Shown piece after piece: positions 55,106-62,686 of a stretch of DNA of 64,000 nucleotides. The notes under the pieces are model-generated. The model searched no databases. It had not been told where the DNA came from and saw only the letters and a list, made by a program, of their open reading frames with translations. The translations under genes and the position numbers were made by a program. The DNA is taken from positions 62,001 to 126,000 of the forward strand of contig NZ_BJOG01000008.1 of NCBI RefSeq assembly GCF_006540085.1. The letters are read 5' to 3'. Every line of letters starts with the position of its first letter. The first letter of the stretch is position 1. This DNA comes from Microbacterium oxydans (GTDB lineage Bacteria > Actinomycetota > Actinomycetes > Actinomycetales > Microbacteriaceae).

Positions 55106-56199
55106 GACGGCATCCTTTCAGCGGTGTACGGGTCGGTGTGGAACCAGCGGCGGGCCGCCCAGAGGGAGACGTACACGAGCCCGACGAGAACCGGGACCTC
55201 GATCAGCGGGCCGACGACGCCGGCGAGGGCCTGCCCGGACGTCGCTCCGAACGTGCCGATGGCGACGGCGATGGCGAGCTCGAAGTTGTTGCCGGCCGCG
55301 GTGAATGCCAGGGTCGAGGAGCGGGCGTAACCGAGTCCGAGTGTCTTCCCGGTGAACAGGCCGATGAACCACATGACCGCGAAGTAGGCCAGCAGAGGAA
55401 GCGCGATCCGGGCGACGTCCCACGGGCGGCTGGTGACCTGTTCCCCCTGGAGGGCGAACAGCAGCACGATGGTGAACAGCAGCCCGTAGAGGGCCCAGGG
55501 ACCGATCTTCGGCAGGAAGCGGTCTTCGTACCAGTCGCGCCCCTTCGCACGCTCTCCGATGAGGCGGGAGGCGAAGCCGGCGATGAGGGGGATGCCGAGG
55601 AAGATCAGCACGTTCAGTGCGATCTGCCAGACCGAGATCTCCAGCCCCTGCGAGTCCAGCCCCAGCCAGCCGGGGAGCACGGTGAGGTAGAACCAGCCCA
55701 GCAGCGAGAATGCGACGACCTGGAAGACCGAGTTGATGGCGACGAGGACTGCGGCCGCTTCGCGGTCACCGCAGGCGAGATCGTTCCAGATGACGACCAT
55801 GGCGATGCAGCGCGCGAGCCCGACGATGATGAGTCCTGTGCGGTACTCGGGCAGATCGGGCAGGAACGCCCAGGCGAGGACGAACATCAGCGCAGGGCCG
55901 ACGATCCAGTTGAGCACCAGCGACGAGATGAGCAGCTTCTTGTCACCCGTGACGGCGGCGACCTTGTCGTAGCGGACCTTCGCGAGGACCGGGTACATCA
56001 TCACGAGCAGGCCGAGCGCGATGGGAACGGAGATCCCACCGAGCTCGAGGCCGGCCAGGAGATCGGAGACGCCCGGGATGAAGCGGCCGACGAGGATACC
56101 CCCGACCATGGCGAGGCCGATCCACAGCGGCAACCACCGATCCAAGGTGGACAGACGCCGAGCGGCCGGGGCGGTGGTGGGCACGGTTGCGGTGCTCAT
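55102..56199 (-). CDS. acr3: ACR3-family arsenite efflux permease
   Basis: A 365-residue permease with ten helices. LSTLDRWLPLWIGLAMVGGILVGRFIPG at the N-terminus and the ACR3 region LARCIAMVVIWNDLACGDREAAAVLVAINSVFQ (with the family's cysteine-containing helix), then SSTLAFTAAGNNFELAIAVAIGTFG. It exports arsenite. Its ATG overlaps the stop of the thioredoxin-reductase remnant. Confidence 0.95.
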   Translation of the reverse strand: MSTATVPTTAPAARRLSTLDRWLPLWIGLAMVGGILVGRFIPGVSDLLAGLELGGISVPIALGLLVMMYPVLAKVRYDKVAAVTGDKKLLISSLVLNWIVGPALMFVLAWAFLPDLPEYRTGLIIVGLARCIAMVVIWNDLACGDREAAAVLVAINSVFQVVAFSLLGWFYLTVLPGWLGLDSQGLEISVWQIALNVLIFLGIPLIAGFASRLIGERAKGRDWYEDRFLPKIGPWALYGLLFTIVLLFALQGEQVTSRPWDVARIALPLLAYFAVMWFIGLFTGKTLGLGYARSSTLAFTAAGNNFELAIAVAIGTFGATSGQALAGVVGPLIEVPVLVGLVYVSLWAARRWFHTDPYTAERMPS

Positions 56200-56390
56200 G
56201 CGAAGACCTTCTCGGTGTCGATCTCTACGGGTGCAGGTTCGTCAAGCGCGGCCAGGTGGTGCTGGGCATCCTGAGTCACCGTACCGGCCGGAAGCGTGGG
56301 CTGGAGACCTGCACGCGTGGCGTAGACGGCCGCGGTGCACCCCGCAGGGCCGGACCCGATGATTCCAAGCTCAGCTTCTTGTGTCGACAT
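56196..56390 (-). pseudogene. thioredoxin reductase remnant with internal deletion
   Basis: An open 64-codon frame. Its first 33 residues match the N-terminus of thioredoxin reductases (LGIIGSGPAGCTAAVYATRAGLQP) and the rest resembles the C-terminal end (AGTVTQDAQHHLAALD). About 250 residues in the middle, including NADPH site and redox cysteines, are missing. Intact trxB genes occur in related arsenic operons. The frame remains open and still ends in ATGA at acr3, so it may survive as a translation leader for the pump. Confidence 0.75.
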
Positions 56391-56393
56391 GCG

Positions 56394-56419
56394 TCTATAT
56401 TGACATTCATAAATATAGA
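56394..56419 (-). promoter_or_regulatory. ArsR operator of the acr3 operon
   Basis: TCTATATT (56394-56401) and AATATAGA (56412-56419), perfect eight-base arms with a ten-base spacer, directly before the remnant's start. It is AT-rich in high-GC surroundings, as ArsR/SmtB operators usually are. Confidence 0.7.
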
Positions 56420-56485
56420 ACGCAATCGCTGCTCGGGGAGTTCATCTGCCGGGCGCCCTGGCAACCTGACTCGTCGGTTGGACAC

Positions 56486-56522
56486 GGAAGGGCGGGCCTC
56501 CTCTGAGGAGTCCCGCCCTTCC
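56486..56522 (-). terminator. terminator after the ArsO-like gene
   Basis: Eleven-base arms (56486-56496, 56512-56522) with extra pairing of CTCCTC/GAGGAG parts inside the loop, 12 bases past the stop. Confidence 0.7.
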
Positions 56523-56533
56523 GCCATCGGAAA

Positions 56534-57835
56534 TCAGCCGACAGTGACGGGCCGCGCGCCGATCCGGATAGCCGAGGGAGCCGCACAGCAGCTGCCCGCG
56601 TCGTCGTCGTAGTCGCCGGATCCCCCGCACACGCCGGTATCGGGGAGGACGAGCTCGCTGCGCCCTGCGGCCTCATGATCTCCCACGAGGTGCGCGGCGA
56701 CACTTCGCACCTGCTCGAAGCCGGTCAACGCGAGGAACGTCGGCGCCCGGCCGTAGGACTTCGCGCCGACGATGAAGAACCCCTGCTCCGGCTGCGCGAG
56801 CTCTCGCGCTCCCGTGGCACCCACGGATCCGCAGGAGTGGATGTTCGGGTCGATCTCGGACGCGATGCCAGCGACCGCCTCGAGCGCGGGATCGAGATCG
56901 ATCCGGAGCTCTCGCAGCATCTCAGTGTCCGGCCGAAAGCCCGTGAGTGCGAACACGCGACCGACACCGTCCACCTCGCGCCCGTCTTCGGCGACCACGG
57001 TCAGCCCGTCAGCGGTCTGCCGGAACTCGGCGACCCGGAATCCGGTCACCAGCTCCACGACACCCTCGTCGACCATCTTGCGCGCGCGAGAGCCGAGCGC
57101 GGCGCGTTCGGGAAGCTCATCTCCGGCGCCGCCTCCGAAGACGTTCGTTGCCGCCCCCCTACGGAGAATCCAGGTGACGCGGGTGCCAGGGGCCCGTCGT
57201 GCCAGCTCGCTCAATCTCAGGACGGCGTGCGCGGCAGAGTGCCCCGCTCCCACGACGACGACCTGCGACCCCGCGAGCTCTGCCACATCGGCCGGGATGC
57301 GATACGAGATCAGATCCGATGCTGCGGCCTCCCCGAGGGCGGGATATCCATCCGCTCCCGCCGGATTCGGAAGAGCCCAAGTGCCGCTCGCGTCGATGAC
57401 AGCGCGAGCGAGAACTCGCGACTCCTGTCCGTCCGCACTGACCGTATGCACGACGAAGGGCTGGCCCCTGCGCCCGCCCTCGACGACCTTGTCACGGCCG
57501 TGACGAGCGACTCCAGTGACGGTCGTCGCGTAGTGGACCCGCTCACCCAAGGCATTCGCCAGAGGCGCCAGGTAGCCGTCCACCCAGTCGGCGCCGGTCG
57601 GATATCCCGACACCGGTGCAGCCCAGCCGGTCGTCTCAAGAAGACGACGTGCTGCAGCGTCCACGAGCTCCGGCCAGGCCGAGAACAGGCGCACGTGTCC
57701 CCACTCGGAAACCGCAGCAGCAGGCCCCTCACCACGCTCGATCACCATCACGTTCTCGTCGCGTTCGACGAGATGCGCCGCGGCGGCGAGGCCCTGCGGA
57801 CCCGCTCCGACGATGACGACAGGTAGCTCAGACAT
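56534..57835 (-). CDS. ArsO-like flavin-dependent monooxygenase/oxidoreductase
   Basis: A 433-residue flavoprotein with FAD-binding VVIVGAGPQGLAAAAHL (residues 6-22) and NAD(P)H-binding VVVVGAGHSAAHAVLRL. It resembles the putative flavin monooxygenases (ArsO) found in actinobacterial arsenic islands; the substrate is unproven. Four cysteines lie near the C-terminus (GVCGGSG, SCCAAP), which could bind metalloid. GAGGAG precedes the ATG. It is divergent from arsR2, with ArsR-like dyads between. Confidence 0.78.
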   Translation of the reverse strand: MSELPVVIVGAGPQGLAAAAHLVERDENVMVIERGEGPAAAVSEWGHVRLFSAWPELVDAAARRLLETTGWAAPVSGYPTGADWVDGYLAPLANALGERVHYATTVTGVARHGRDKVVEGGRRGQPFVVHTVSADGQESRVLARAVIDASGTWALPNPAGADGYPALGEAAASDLISYRIPADVAELAGSQVVVVGAGHSAAHAVLRLSELARRAPGTRVTWILRRGAATNVFGGGAGDELPERAALGSRARKMVDEGVVELVTGFRVAEFRQTADGLTVVAEDGREVDGVGRVFALTGFRPDTEMLRELRIDLDPALEAVAGIASEIDPNIHSCGSVGATGARELAQPEQGFFIVGAKSYGRAPTFLALTGFEQVRSVAAHLVGDHEAAGRSELVLPDTGVCGGSGDYDDDAGSCCAAPSAIRIGARPVTVG

Positions 57836-57848
57836 GACATCTCCTCAC

Positions 57849-57900
57849 ATTGACAAAGTTCAATATGAAGACTGTCGCTCACCTATCGAAGATTGTCAAT
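57849..57900. promoter_or_regulatory. ArsR-type operator dyads between arsO-like gene and arsR2
   Basis: ATTGA (57849-57853) and TCAAT (57860-57864) form one dyad; ATTGTCAAT (57892-57900) is a short palindrome with the same half-site. The first lies between the two divergent starts and the second just upstream of arsR2, so one ArsR could control both genes. Confidence 0.55.
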
Positions 57901-57918
57901 ACGTGGCAGACTAGACCC

Positions 57919-58260
57919 GTGAGCGTGTCAACGACAATCGAAGCGACATCCTGCTGCGTTCCGCCAATAGCACCCTCGATGACCGTCGAGGATGCGGAAC
58001 GCGTTGCCCGGGTCTTCAAAGCGCTCGGCGACCCCACGCGCGTCCGACTGTTGTCGCTCATCGCCGCCGGAGCTGGCGGAGAAGCGTGCATCTGCGACCT
58101 GACCGAGCCTGTGGGACTCTCGCAGGGCACGGTGTCCCACCACATGAAACTGCTCGCGGAAGCGGGACTGGTCACGCGAGAACAGCGCGGCAAGTGGGCG
58201 TACTTCGCTCTGAACGTCGACGCGATGGATGCGGCTGCCGCTGCTCTCCACGCGGTCTGA
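57919..58260 (+). CDS. arsR: ArsR-family metalloregulator
   Basis: A 113-residue repressor. The helix-turn-helix is EPVGLSQGTVSHHMKLLAEAGLVTREQRGKWAYFAL and the metalloid site EACICDL; two further cysteines are near the N-terminus (ATSCCVPP). The GTG at 57919 sits seven to eight bases after a TAGACC -10-like box with no ribosome binding site, so leaderless translation is likely. An upstream frame from 57850 would run through the operators. Confidence 0.85.
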   Translation: MSVSTTIEATSCCVPPIAPSMTVEDAERVARVFKALGDPTRVRLLSLIAAGAGGEACICDLTEPVGLSQGTVSHHMKLLAEAGLVTREQRGKWAYFALNVDAMDAAAAALHAV

Positions 58261-58272
58261 GCACCTCGATCG

Positions 58273-58425
58273 TCAGAGCTCGCGGAGCTCCGAGGTCATC
58301 TCCCCGCCGGCGTCCCCCGTGTTGACGGTCCCCTTCGGCTCCAAGAGGATGGCGTGCACTTCTTCGTCGGCTCGCGGGCAGTGCTCCACACCCTTCGGCA
58401 CGACGAACACGTCGTTCGGTCCCAG
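58273..58425 (-). pseudogene. 3' remnant of a cupin gene
   Basis: The minus strand encodes [41 protein letters not shown], the C-terminal 50 residues of a common single-domain cupin, ending in a normal stop. Upstream of this the frame turns into unrelated Arg/Pro-rich sequence and the histidine-rich first cupin motif is missing. So the gene has lost its 5' half, probably in a rearrangement at the edge of the arsenic island. Confidence 0.75.
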
Positions 58426-58484
58426 CTGATCCGAACACCCCGCGCTCCCCCGGTACTGTCGTATCCGGAAGAACGGAGCCGGAG

Positions 58485-58883
58485 ATGAACGCCCTCGACG
58501 CATTCGGCACCATCGCCGAGGTCTTGTCCTGGATCGGGCTCGGCATCGGCCTGCCCCTGCTCGTCATCGTGCTCCTGGTGAAGATGCATGACGGCTCCTG
58601 GCTGCCTCAGGAGGTCGTCATCGTCGAGGAGCAGGATGGCCGGGCACGCGCCCGCTGGTTCGCGTCCGGCGATTTCCGGGAACGAGCGCTCCGCTCCGAC
58701 GAGTCCGTCCACTGGCGCGGACGTGAGGAAGTCGACGCGTTCGTCAGCGCGCGTCACCCCGGCCTGATGCGGTTCGAGCCCCGACGACCGCTGCTCCATG
58801 CCTTCCAGGTGCTCGGGATCACTCTGGCCGCGGTCGGAGGCTGTGCGGTCGTCCTCTCCGTCGTCCTGCTGTTCGTCGGCTGA
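58485..58883 (+). CDS. two-helix membrane protein of unknown function
   Basis: 132 residues with helices at about 14-33 ([21 protein letters not shown]) and 107-131 ([27 protein letters not shown]). Between them is a charged domain ([33 protein letters not shown]). Family not recognised. It precedes the acyl-CoA ligase by 43 bases and may be co-transcribed with it. Confidence 0.65.
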   Translation: MNALDAFGTIAEVLSWIGLGIGLPLLVIVLLVKMHDGSWLPQEVVIVEEQDGRARARWFASGDFRERALRSDESVHWRGREEVDAFVSARHPGLMRFEPRRPLLHAFQVLGITLAAVGGCAVVLSVVLLFVG

Positions 58884-58926
58884 GGCACGGAGTCGGCACA
58901 CAGTGTTCGCGGGCAGGATGGAAGAC

Positions 58927-60627
58927 ATGTCCGCATCACCGCTCGCCGCACGTCCCTGGCTCGATTCCTATGCGGACGGCGTTCCCGCCGAGATCGAGGA
59001 ACCATCGCAGACGCTGCCCGAGATGCTCGCCGCGAGTGTCAAGGCGTTCTCTCGACGACCGGCGCTGGACTTCTTCGGTGCCGTCACGTCGTACCGTGAC
59101 CTCGGCGAGCAGGTCGAACGGGCCGCCGAGGGATTGCGTCGGCTCGGGGTCGGCGCCGGCGACAGGGTGGCCCTGGTACTGCCCAACTCCCCGCAGCACG
59201 TCGTGGCGTTCTATGCGATCCTCCGGCTCGGGGCGATCGTGGTCGAGCACAACCCGCTGTACACCGCACGCGAGCTTCGCCACCAGTTCGAAGATCATGG
59301 GGCGCGGGTCGCCGTCGTGTGGGACAAGTCCGCCGACACGATCGCTGGATTCCCCGCCGACGTCAGGGTCGAGCACATCGTGAGCGTCGACATCACCGAG
59401 GCGATGCCGCTGTCGAAGCGCCTCGCTCTCCGTCTACCTCTGCCCAAAGCCCGCGAGGCCCGCGCGAAGCTCACCGGCACCCCGAAAGCGCGGCACCTGA
59501 TCGCGTGGAAGCAGCTCGCTGCGCACCGACGCATCTCACGCCGAGTGCCGGGGCCGACCTTGGACGACACCGCGCTCCTGCAGTACACCAGCGGCACGAC
59601 GGGCGTCCCGAAGGGAGCGATCCTCACCCACTCCAACCTCCGAGCCAATGCGATGCAGGGGCGGGCGTGGGTGCCCGGACTCGTCGACGGCGAGGAGACC
59701 TTCTACGGTGTGCTGCCGCTGTTCCACGCGTACGGCATGACTCTGTGCCTGACCTTCGCGATGAGCATCGGAGCGCGGCTGGTCCTGTTCCCCGCGTTCG
59801 ACCTGGGCCTGGTCACGGCTGCGGCACGGACGACGCCACCCACGTTCCTTCCGGCCGTGCCGCCGATCTACGACGCTCTCGCCCGCGCAGCCGCCCGAGG
59901 GACCATCGACCTCTCGACCGTGCGCTTCGCCATCTCCGGAGCGATGAGCCTCCCTGTCGCGACGGTGAAACGCTGGGAGGAGGCGACCGGCGGCCTGCTC
60001 GTCGAGGGCTACGGCATGACGGAGAGCTCGCCGGTGGCGCTCGGCAACCCGATGGGCCCGACACGTCGCCCCGGCACCGTCGGTGTTCCCTTCCCGAGCA
60101 CGGAGATCCGGATCGTGGACCCCGCTGACCCCGATGTCGACCTGTCCGCCGGCGATCCAGGGGAACTGCTCCTGCGCGGCCCGCAGGTGTTCCAGGGGTA
60201 CTGGCGTCGTCCGGGTGAGACGGCCGACGCGCTGCTGCCCGACGGGTGGCTCCGCACAGGCGACATCGCCCAGGTCTCGCCCGACGGCTTCGTGACCATC
60301 GTCGACAGGCTCAAGGAACTCATCATCACGGGAGGCTTCAACGTGTCGCCGAGCGAGGTGGAGGATGCGCTCGTCGCCCACCCCGATGTCGAGGCCGCAG
60401 CGGTCGTCGGTCTCCCCAAGCCGCACGGTGGAGAAGAGGTCGTCGCGGCAGTGGTGCTCCGCGACGGAGCTGCTCTCGAGGTCGATGCGCTGCGCGACTT
60501 CTGCCGCACCCGGCTCACGCCCTACAAGGTGCCGCGACGGATCACGGCCGTCGACGACCTCCCCCGGTCCCTCATCGGCAAGGTGCTGCGGCGCCAAGTG
60601 CGCGACCAGCTGCTCGCCGACCGCTGA
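58927..60627 (+). CDS. long-chain fatty acid-CoA ligase
   Basis: A 566-residue ANL-family adenylating enzyme. P-loop LLQYTSGTTGVPKGAILTHSN, VEGYGMTESSP, GWLRTGDIAQV, DRLKELIITGGFNVSPSEVE and the C-terminal catalytic lysine in RSLIGKVLRR. It activates a fatty acid with ATP and CoA. ATG at 58927 is chosen with AGGA eight bases upstream; ATG 58918 is also in frame. Confidence 0.9.
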   Translation: MSASPLAARPWLDSYADGVPAEIEEPSQTLPEMLAASVKAFSRRPALDFFGAVTSYRDLGEQVERAAEGLRRLGVGAGDRVALVLPNSPQHVVAFYAILRLGAIVVEHNPLYTARELRHQFEDHGARVAVVWDKSADTIAGFPADVRVEHIVSVDITEAMPLSKRLALRLPLPKAREARAKLTGTPKARHLIAWKQLAAHRRISRRVPGPTLDDTALLQYTSGTTGVPKGAILTHSNLRANAMQGRAWVPGLVDGEETFYGVLPLFHAYGMTLCLTFAMSIGARLVLFPAFDLGLVTAAARTTPPTFLPAVPPIYDALARAAARGTIDLSTVRFAISGAMSLPVATVKRWEEATGGLLVEGYGMTESSPVALGNPMGPTRRPGTVGVPFPSTEIRIVDPADPDVDLSAGDPGELLLRGPQVFQGYWRRPGETADALLPDGWLRTGDIAQVSPDGFVTIVDRLKELIITGGFNVSPSEVEDALVAHPDVEAAAVVGLPKPHGGEEVVAAVVLRDGAALEVDALRDFCRTRLTPYKVPRRITAVDDLPRSLIGKVLRRQVRDQLLADR

Positions 60628-60669
60628 GTCCGCTGAATCCTGGCGTCGATCACCGACGGCGAGCCCGCC

Positions 60670-60696
60670 TAACGCGCAACGCCGTCCGGCCGACAG
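60670..60696 (+). promoter_or_regulatory. FliA-type promoter of the flbD-motA-motB unit
   Basis: TAACG (60670-60674), 15 bases, CCGACAG (60690-60696), one mismatch in the -10. The leader contains a CCCGAC/GTCGGG hairpin and ACGGAT at 60750-60755, the same hexamer as in the fliC and flgB leaders. Confidence 0.78.
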
Positions 60697-60773
60697 TCAC
60701 CCCCGACAGCCCAGGACGGGCCGTCGGGTCTGTGCTCTTCGGAACGCGGACGGATCTTTCCAGGATGGAGCCC

Positions 60774-61022
60774 ATGATCGTCCTCACGCGCCTGAACCGT
60801 TCGCGGTTCGCGGTGAATCCCGACCTGATCGAACGTGTCCAGGCAACGCCGGACACGACGCTCATCATGGTCGACGGTGCGACCTTCGTCGTCACCGAGA
60901 CGATGGATGACGTGATCGCGCAGATCACCCGGTTCCGCGCCGGGGTGCTGGCAACCGCCGCCGCCCTGATCGCCGAAGCGGGAACCGATTCCGCGGCCCC
61001 CGCTTCTGAGGTCGGTCTCTGA
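60774..61022 (+). CDS. flbD: FlbD-family flagellar protein
   Basis: 82 residues beginning MIVLTRLNRSRFAVNPDLIERVQATPDTTLIMVDGATFVVTETMDDVIAQI, matching the small FlbD family found before motA in Gram-positive flagellar clusters. Function is not settled. ATG at 60774 follows AGGA by eight bases. The C-terminal Ala-rich extension is longer than usual. Confidence 0.88.
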   Translation: MIVLTRLNRSRFAVNPDLIERVQATPDTTLIMVDGATFVVTETMDDVIAQITRFRAGVLATAAALIAEAGTDSAAPASEVGL

Positions 61023-61831
61023 TGGATCCGTCTCTCATCCTCGGACTGATCCTCGCGTTCGGCGCCCTGATCGCCATGATCAACCTCGAGGGCGCGACCC
61101 TCGGATCGCTGCTGATCCCCGCCCCGATGGTGCTGGTCTTCGGAGCCACGATCGCCGTCGGCATCGCGAGCGGCACCATGCGCGATGCGCTGCATGCGGT
61201 CAAATCGCTCCCGCGCGCGTTCCGCGGTGAGCGCCGCACCGCGTCGAGCATGATCGACACGGTGGTCGGCTACGCCGAGAAGGCGCGTGCCGAAGGGCTC
61301 CTCGCCCTCGAGCAGGGACTCGAGGACGAGAAGGACCCGTTCCTGCGCCAGGCACTGCAGAGCATCGCCGACGGCACGGACGCGGAAGACCTGCGCACGC
61401 TGCTGGAGGACGAGCTCACCTCGACCGCCGCCCGCAACCGCACCGCCTCACGCTTCTACATGACGCTCGGAGGCTTCGCGCCAACGGTCGGCATCATCGG
61501 CACCGTCGTCTCCCTCACGCACGTGCTCGAGAAGCTCGACAAGCCGGACACCCTCGGTCCGATGATCGCGACAGCATTCGTGGCGACGCTGTGGGGTCTG
61601 CTCTCGGCAAACTTCATCTGGCTGCCCATCGGCGGTCGCCTGCAGCGGCTCGGCGAGCTCGAAGTCGAGCGCATGACGGTGCTCATGGAGGGCATGCTCG
61701 CGGTCCAGGCCGGCGCTCCGCCCCAGTTCGTGAATGAGCGTCTGCGAGCGCTGGTGTCCGAGCGTCCCTCTGCCCGATCCGGCCGGAAGGCCCGCACCTC
61801 AGCAGCCGAGGAGACGGAGCAGGCGTCATGA
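61022..61831 (+). CDS. motA: flagellar motor stator protein MotA
   Basis: A 269-residue stator with four helices. SLILGLILAFGALIAMINLEGATLGSLLIPAPMVLVFGATIAVGI is helices 1-2; the cytoplasmic domain has QALQSIADGTDAEDLRTLLEDEL; helices 3-4 hold FAPTVGIIGTVVSLTHVLEKLDKPDTLGPMIATAFVATLWGLLSANFIWLPI. It works with MotB as the ion channel driving rotation. TGATG overlap with flbD. Confidence 0.96.
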   Translation: MDPSLILGLILAFGALIAMINLEGATLGSLLIPAPMVLVFGATIAVGIASGTMRDALHAVKSLPRAFRGERRTASSMIDTVVGYAEKARAEGLLALEQGLEDEKDPFLRQALQSIADGTDAEDLRTLLEDELTSTAARNRTASRFYMTLGGFAPTVGIIGTVVSLTHVLEKLDKPDTLGPMIATAFVATLWGLLSANFIWLPIGGRLQRLGELEVERMTVLMEGMLAVQAGAPPQFVNERLRALVSERPSARSGRKARTSAAEETEQAS

Positions 61832-62637
61832 GCGTCCGTGCCCGTCGCCGCGTGCCGCAGGAGGAGCACAGCGGTCCGGACGAGCGGTGGATGGCATCCT
61901 ATATGGACATGGTGACCGTGCTGATGTGCATGTTCATCGTGCTGTTCGCCATGTCGACCGTCGACCAGGAGAAGTTCGAGGCTCTGAGCGCTTCTCTCGC
62001 CACGGGCTTCGGGCAGGAGCCGTCCGACGAGATCGACGCCACCACGGGCGTGGTCGTGCCCCCGGAGCTGGTCGACGAGAAGGGCGAGGACTTCGCCGAC
62101 GTCGACCTGGCCGCCGCGCAGACCGAGTTCAACGAGCTCTCGGCGCTTCGCGAGCGTCTGCGCCAGGTGCTCGCCGACAACGGTCTCGAGACGGATGTCA
62201 CCTTCACGATCGACGAGCGCGGCCTCACGATCGGGCTGGTGAGCGCGGAGACGTTCTTCGACACGAACAGCACGACGCTCAGCGACAAGGCGCTCCTGGT
62301 CCTCGATGCGCTCGGCTCCGTACTGGTCACCACCACCAACGAGATCTCGGTCGAGGGCCACGCCGACGTGCGTGGGTCGGTCGCCCCGTACCCGACGAAC
62401 TGGGAGCTCTCCGCCGGCCGCTCGACGCAGGTGCTGCGACACCTCGTGGAGGCCTCGGGTCTTCCCCCCGCCCATCTCAAGTCCGTCGGCTTCGGCGACA
62501 CGCGTCCTGTCGCCGCCGGAGATGCACCGGACGCACTGGCCCAGAATCGCAGGGTCGACATCGTGGTCCTGTCCGATGCGAACGAGGAGGTGCGAGCCCT
62601 CATCCCCCAGGCCCAGGCGGGGAAGCCGGCCTCCTGA
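61828..62637 (+). CDS. motB: flagellar motor stator protein MotB
   Basis: A 269-residue protein with one helix carrying the ion-binding Asp27 (SYMDMVTVLMCMFIVLFAMSTVD) and a C-terminal OmpA-like peptidoglycan-binding domain (DTNSTTLSDKALLVLDALG, VEGHADVRGS, NWELSAGRSTQVLRHLVEA, NRRVDIVVL). ATGA overlap with motA. Confidence 0.96.
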   Translation: MSVRARRRVPQEEHSGPDERWMASYMDMVTVLMCMFIVLFAMSTVDQEKFEALSASLATGFGQEPSDEIDATTGVVVPPELVDEKGEDFADVDLAAAQTEFNELSALRERLRQVLADNGLETDVTFTIDERGLTIGLVSAETFFDTNSTTLSDKALLVLDALGSVLVTTTNEISVEGHADVRGSVAPYPTNWELSAGRSTQVLRHLVEASGLPPAHLKSVGFGDTRPVAAGDAPDALAQNRRVDIVVLSDANEEVRALIPQAQAGKPAS

Positions 62638-62651
62638 GCACCCTTCCCTCC

Positions 62652-62678
62652 TAACGCACGCCGATCACCGCCCGATAG
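62652..62678 (+). promoter_or_regulatory. FliA-type promoter of fliM
   Basis: TAACG (62652-62656), 15 bases, CCGATAG (62672-62678). The -10 ends eight bases before the GTG start of fliM, so the mRNA would have almost no leader. Confidence 0.85.
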
Positions 62679-62686
62679 TCCGGTTC

